Positions 60,878 through 64,000 of a stretch of 64,000 nt of DNA are shown here, piece by piece (position 1 is the stretch's first letter; every line of letters starts with the position of its first letter). The DNA lies in assembly GCA_027484825.1 (NCBI GenBank), contig JAIXSE010000035.1, forward strand, positions 163,698 through 227,697, read 5' to 3'. The notes below the pieces were generated by a model. That model was not told the DNA's origin, did not search any database, and saw only the letters and a program-made list of their open reading frames with translations. The stretch comes from Rubrivivax sp. (GTDB lineage Bacteria > Pseudomonadota > Gammaproteobacteria > Burkholderiales > Burkholderiaceae_C). Position numbers and translations under genes: made by a program.

Positions 60878-61008
60878 GTTCGCTAGGGGTGCTGGCCCGG
60901 GAAACCGGGGTCGGCTGAGAAAGTCCCTTTGAACCTGATTGGCGGCTTCGGCTGCCAGGCCGCGGAGGAATCCGTGGTCCGAGTTAATCCTCGCGCAGGG
61001 AAGCAAGC
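60878..61008 (+). promoter_or_regulatory. TPP (THI element) riboswitch
   Basis: The conserved pieces are in order: GGGGTGC at 60886, a P3 hairpin CCCGG-GAAA-CCGGG, GCTGAGA at 60914, CCCTTTGAACCTGAT at 60925, GTTAAT at 60983 and GCGCAGGGAAGC ending near 61004. These are the pyrimidine- and pyrophosphate-binding parts of the thiamin pyrophosphate riboswitch. Between CTGAT and GTTAAT there is a 43-base insertion with two hairpins (UUCG loop 60941-60956; GGAA loop 60960-60977). Two GC-rich hairpins follow at about 61039-61073 just before possible starts of the receptor gene, suited to translational control. Confidence 0.9.
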
Positions 61009-61119
61009 CTACCGACCTTCGGGTCTTGTGCATTCTCGGGGCCGCTCAGCCCCGGCCGCCTCCAGGGGCGGCGATGAATGCTCGCGGTCTGCCGACCTGC
61101 CATCGCATGTGTCCTCACG

Positions 61120-63426
61120 ATGGCATCTCCAGTTTCCTCCTTCACTCCTTGTGCGGCTCGCCCGCTGTCGCGGTCGACGCGCACGCCCCGTCTCACCCTG
61201 ATCGGCGCCGCGCTGCTGAGCGCCGGCTTCGGCACCGGCGCCTGGGCGCAGTCGTCGGCGGACCCGTCGACACCGGCCCCCGCATCCACTGCATCCACCG
61301 CCGCCGCGTCGAACCCGTCCACCACGACGCCCCGCGCCTCCGACGCCAGCACCGCCCTGCCCCAGGTGACGGTGCGTGGCAGCAACGCACAAGCGTCGCT
61401 GTCGGTGGGCGGTTTCGGTGACACGCCGGTGGCCAAGCTGCCGCTGCAGGCGAATGTGCTCACCAGCGACCAATTGGCGGATCGCGGACTGCATTCGCTG
61501 GCGGGGCTCACATCGATGGATGCCAGCGTCAGCGACAGCTACAACTCCACCGGTTATGTCTCGTATCTGAAGATCCGCGGCTACGACCTGGACAACCGCT
61601 TCAACTACCGCCGCGACGGCCTGCCGATCAATGCGGAGACCGCGCTGAACCTGAGCAACAAGTCCAGCCTGGAAGTGCTCAAGGGGACCAGCGGCATCCA
61701 GGCCGGCACCAGCGCCCCGGGCGGCCTGGTGAACCTGGTGGTCAAGCGCCCCACAGTGGAGCTGACCACGCTCAAGCTAGGCGTCAGCGAGCGCGGCACG
61801 ACCGAAGCGGCCCTGGACTGGAGTCGCCGCTTCTCTGACACCTACGGCCACAACAACGCTTTCGGCCTGCGGGTGAATCTGCAGGCGGCGCACCTGGCGC
61901 CCGAGCTGCGGGACGCCAAAGGCAGCGAATGGCTGATGGCAGTGGCGGGCGACTGGCGGCTGTCGCCGGACACGCTGGTGGAAGCAGAAGTGGAACTGAA
62001 CCGCCAGAGCCAGCCATCCCAGCCGGGCTTCAGCCTGCTGGGCACGACGCTGCCGGATGCGCACGGCATTGATCCACGCACCAACCTGAACAACCAGTCG
62101 TGGAGTCAGCCGGTGGTGTTTGAAGGGAAGACGGCTTCGCTTCGGGTGCAGCACCAGCTGACCCCGGACTGGAAGCTGCAGGCGCACGGTGCCGTTCAGC
62201 GTCTGGTGACGGACGACCGCCTGGCCTATCCCTTTGGCTGCACGGCCGCCGACGGGACCTACTGGGCCAGCAGCTATTGCCCGGACGGGACCTTTGACCA
62301 ATACGATTTCCGCAGCGACAACGAGCACCGCAACAGCGCGGCGCTGGACCTGTCGGCCCAGGGTCGCTTGAGGGTGGCGGGCATGCGCCATGAGCTGTCC
62401 ACCGGGGTGTTGTTCAGCCGTTTCTACAGCCGTCTGCAGGGCCAGGCCTACAACTACGCGGGCACGGGCGACATCAGTGGGTCGCTGCCGACTACAGCCG
62501 ACCCGACGCTGGGCGGCGCCAACACCAATCGCGACGAACACAGCACCGAGCTGTACTTGCGCGACGCCGTACAGCTGAGCGCGCAGTGGCAGGGCTGGTT
62601 GGGGGTGCGTCACACGCGGCTCAGCCGCGGCAGCTACCAGGTGAATGTGGCGGCCGGTGAGGAAGCGCGGACGCACTATCGCCAGTCGGTGACCACTCCC
62701 TGGCTGGGTGTGAGCTACGCCATTGATCCGGAGCTGATGGCTTATGCAAGCTGGGGCGAAGGCATTGAATCGGATGTGACGCCCAACCGCACGGACTACG
62801 TCAACCAGGGCCAGGCCTTGCCAGCCTTGCGCAGCCGCCAGTGGGAGCTGGGCCTGAAGGCAGGCAACCGGACGGTGGACTGGTCGGTCAACTACTTCGA
62901 GATCCGCAAGCCGACCAGCCGGGATGTGCAGGACGATGTGGCCGGCGGACTGGTGCGTCGCCCCGACGGCACGCAGGACCATCGCGGTGTGGAAGCGCAG
63001 GCGGACTTCAAGTGGGCCGGCGGCGGCGTGCAAGCCAGCGTGATGCGTCTGCATGCACGGCGACATGGCAGCAGCGACAGCAGCCTGAACGGTCTCAAGC
63101 CGGTGAATGTGCCGGAGTCCTCGGCGAAGCTGCTGAGTCGGCAGACGGTGTGGCTGCCCGGGCTGGAGCTGCAGGCCGGTCTGGTGTTTGAAGGGCGCCG
63201 CATGGTGTTGCCCGACAACAGCCTGAGCATCCCGAGCTGGACGCGGCTGGATCTGGGCGCACGGTATGAGCAGGCGGTGGGCCGCCAGACGCTGGTGTGG
63301 CGTGCAGGTGTGGACAACGTCACGGACCGCCGGGCCTGGCGCGAGTCGCCCTACCAGTATGGGCATGTGTATCTCTACCCGCTCGCAGGACGCACGTGGC
63401 GTGCATCGGTGGAGTGGATCTTGTGA
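61120..63426 (+). CDS. TonB-dependent outer-membrane receptor, riboswitch-controlled
   Basis: A 768-residue TonB-dependent receptor with a signal peptide (LTLIGAALLSAGFGTGAWAQ), an Ala/Ser/Thr-rich linker, a TonB box-like segment (LPQVTVRGS), a plug (LKIRGYDLDNRFNYRRDGLPI; GTSGIQAGTSAPGGLVNLVVKRP) and a 22-strand barrel ending in aromatic-rich strands and a terminal Leu. The plug is closest to siderophore receptors. A TPP riboswitch in front makes thiamin or a thiamin precursor the likely cargo. ATG 61120 is taken; an in-frame ATG lies at 61078. Its stop codon overlaps the -35 box of the tRNA promoter. Confidence 0.93.
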   Translation: MASPVSSFTPCAARPLSRSTRTPRLTLIGAALLSAGFGTGAWAQSSADPSTPAPASTASTAAASNPSTTTPRASDASTALPQVTVRGSNAQASLSVGGFGDTPVAKLPLQANVLTSDQLADRGLHSLAGLTSMDASVSDSYNSTGYVSYLKIRGYDLDNRFNYRRDGLPINAETALNLSNKSSLEVLKGTSGIQAGTSAPGGLVNLVVKRPTVELTTLKLGVSERGTTEAALDWSRRFSDTYGHNNAFGLRVNLQAAHLAPELRDAKGSEWLMAVAGDWRLSPDTLVEAEVELNRQSQPSQPGFSLLGTTLPDAHGIDPRTNLNNQSWSQPVVFEGKTASLRVQHQLTPDWKLQAHGAVQRLVTDDRLAYPFGCTAADGTYWASSYCPDGTFDQYDFRSDNEHRNSAALDLSAQGRLRVAGMRHELSTGVLFSRFYSRLQGQAYNYAGTGDISGSLPTTADPTLGGANTNRDEHSTELYLRDAVQLSAQWQGWLGVRHTRLSRGSYQVNVAAGEEARTHYRQSVTTPWLGVSYAIDPELMAYASWGEGIESDVTPNRTDYVNQGQALPALRSRQWELGLKAGNRTVDWSVNYFEIRKPTSRDVQDDVAGGLVRRPDGTQDHRGVEAQADFKWAGGGVQASVMRLHARRHGSSDSSLNGLKPVNVPESSAKLLSRQTVWLPGLELQAGLVFEGRRMVLPDNSLSIPSWTRLDLGARYEQAVGRQTLVWRAGVDNVTDRRAWRESPYQYGHVYLYPLAGRTWRASVEWIL

Positions 63427-63450
63427 TGCACTAAATTTTCTGTGTATACT
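63421..63450 (+). promoter_or_regulatory. sigma70 promoter of the tRNA-Asn pair
   Basis: TTGTGA (63421-63426) and TATACT (63445-63450) are 18 bases apart, about 12 bases before the first tRNA. The -35 box is made of the last Leu codon and the stop codon of the receptor gene. Confidence 0.7.
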
Positions 63451-63462
63451 CTTGGTCTCCCT

Positions 63463-63538
63463 TCCCCGATAGCTCAGTCGGTAGAGCGCCGGACTGTTAA
63501 TCCGTAGGTCCCTGGTTCGAGCCCAGGTCGGGGAGCCA
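63463..63538 (+). tRNA. tRNA-Asn (GTT), first copy
   Basis: A full cloverleaf: acceptor TCCCCGA/TCGGGGA, D arm with AGCTCAGTCGGTAGAGC, anticodon loop CTGTTAA with GTT, T loop GGTTCGAGCC and an encoded CCA at 63536-63538. Anticodon GTT reads asparagine codons. Confidence 0.97.
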
Positions 63539-63615
63539 GAGGGAGCCCAATCAAGCCGTTGCCCGACCGAAGGCAGCGGCACCAGAATCAGGTCGATAGG
63601 ACTTGAAAAGACTTT

Positions 63616-63691
63616 TCCTCGATAGCTCAGTCGGTAGAGCGCCGGACTGTTAATCCGTAGGTCCCTGGTTCGAGCCCAGGTCGAGGAGCCA
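63616..63691 (+). tRNA. tRNA-Asn (GTT), second copy
   Basis: Identical to the first copy except for one acceptor pair: TCCTCGA/TCGAGGA instead of TCCCCGA/TCGGGGA, so a C-G pair became T-A on both sides. Anticodon GTT and encoded CCA are present. A 77-base spacer separates the two genes. Confidence 0.97.
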
Positions 63692-63700
63692 AATCTGAAG

Positions 63701-63731
63701 CCCCCAACATCGCAAGGTGTTGGGGGTTTTT
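63701..63731 (+). terminator. rho-independent terminator after the tRNA pair
   Basis: CCCCCAACA and TGTTGGGGG form a 9-bp stem with an 8-base loop, followed by TTTTTC, 10 bases after the second tRNA. Confidence 0.93.
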
Positions 63732-63911
63732 CTTTGGCACTGTCACTAAACCGTGTTGGTGGCCAGTCGACAACGAGCGGCATTGAGGCGAACGCCTCTG
63801 GGACACTAGCTTGTCAAACCCTGCTCTGCCTATGACCACCTGCGACCTTTCGTGCCTGGCCCTCGATAGCCCCCGGTGGGGCGGCGCGCGTCAAGGTAGT
63901 TGTCGCCTCAG

Positions 63912-64000
63912 TTATGCAGCTCTTGGCTGAATATGTTGGTTCCCACGCTCGGCTGCGACGACCACATCCCGCTCCGGGTTGAGCGTGACCGTCACGATCG
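63912..64000 (-). CDS. possible C-terminal end of an unidentified gene
   Basis: On the minus strand the last 89 bases keep one frame open and end at TAA (63912-63914), giving a peptide that includes TVTLNPERDVVVAAERGNQ. It could be the end of a gene that starts beyond the window, but the stretch is too short to test and no family is recognised. From 63732 to 63911 nothing else was seen. Confidence 0.25.
   Translation of the reverse strand, partial: IVTVTLNPERDVVVAAERGNQHIQPRAA

Noticed and set aside
60878..61008. Considered a cobalamin riboswitch, since cobA is in the window and TonB receptors are often B12-controlled
   Set aside because: The B12 core (GCCACTG box) is missing, while GCTGAGA, CCTTTGAACCTGAT and GCGCAGGGA are the TPP signature in the right order.
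61777..63783. 668-codon open frame antisense to the TonB receptor, running through both tRNAs
   Set aside because: A coding gene across two tRNA genes and a terminator is not credible.

Overview
The window comes from a GC-rich betaproteobacterium, most likely of the order Burkholderiales (Roseateles/Mitsuaria/Rubrivivax-like). Indicators are an exosortase-B type exopolysaccharide operon, a phasin with its own promoter, the ybiB-cysI-DUF934-cysH-cysD-cysN sulfate block, a ferredoxin/FNR pair and heavily GC-biased third codon positions. The lineage is inferred from gene families and gene order; no rRNA is present.

Region 1 (1-18950, all minus strand; read from 18950 down to 1) is one long exopolysaccharide operon. 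It starts with epsD (PPIase-like lipoprotein), epsE (outer-membrane export), epsF (Wzz-like) and epsG (tyrosine-kinase-like ATPase), then exosortase B and epsI. These are followed by a Wzy/ligase-like membrane protein, an O-acyltransferase, two paralogous secreted proteins of unknown function around a hexapeptide acetyltransferase, five glycosyltransferases (two GT4, two GT2, one WecG/TagA) and the start of a Wzx-type flippase cut by the window edge. Many junctions are ATGA/TGATG overlaps, so translation is coupled. A weak sigma54-like element lies upstream of epsD.

Region 2 (19300-29850, mostly minus) is housekeeping and metabolism: ubiE, a DUF971 protein, a secreted subtilase with a strong terminator, an MFS transporter coupled to rmuC, a 2-hydroxyacid dehydrogenase, a nitroreductase coupled to a thioesterase, and a bicupin coupled to an HDAC-like deacetylase.

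Region 3 (29850-42310) is a mosaic of single genes: phasin, TetR regulator, YdeI-like protein, patatin lipoprotein, a penicillin acylase carrying an in-frame palindromic insertion in its excised spacer, pncB, an unknown exported protein, a divergent Lrp/ornithine cyclodeaminase pair with clustered palindromes between them, and a GGDEF-EAL protein.

Region 4 (42470-51600, plus) is assimilatory sulfate reduction (ybiB, cysI, DUF934, an APS-reductase type cysH, cysD, cysN, cobA for siroheme) followed by fdxA and a ferredoxin-NADP reductase. A 20-bp palindrome sits upstream of cysI.

Region 5 (51600-64000) holds a LytS/LytTR two-component pair coupled to a secreted beta-sandwich-like protein, a TAXI solute-binding protein without a permease, a small membrane protein, a helix-hairpin-helix protein, a large tricorn-type protease, a 50-residue basic protein, a TPP riboswitch in front of a TonB-dependent receptor (a likely thiamin or thiamin-precursor uptake receptor) and two tandem tRNA-Asn genes with a terminator. 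The strongest leads are the riboswitch-receptor pair, the palindromic element in the acylase spacer and the paralogous secreted proteins in the exopolysaccharide operon.
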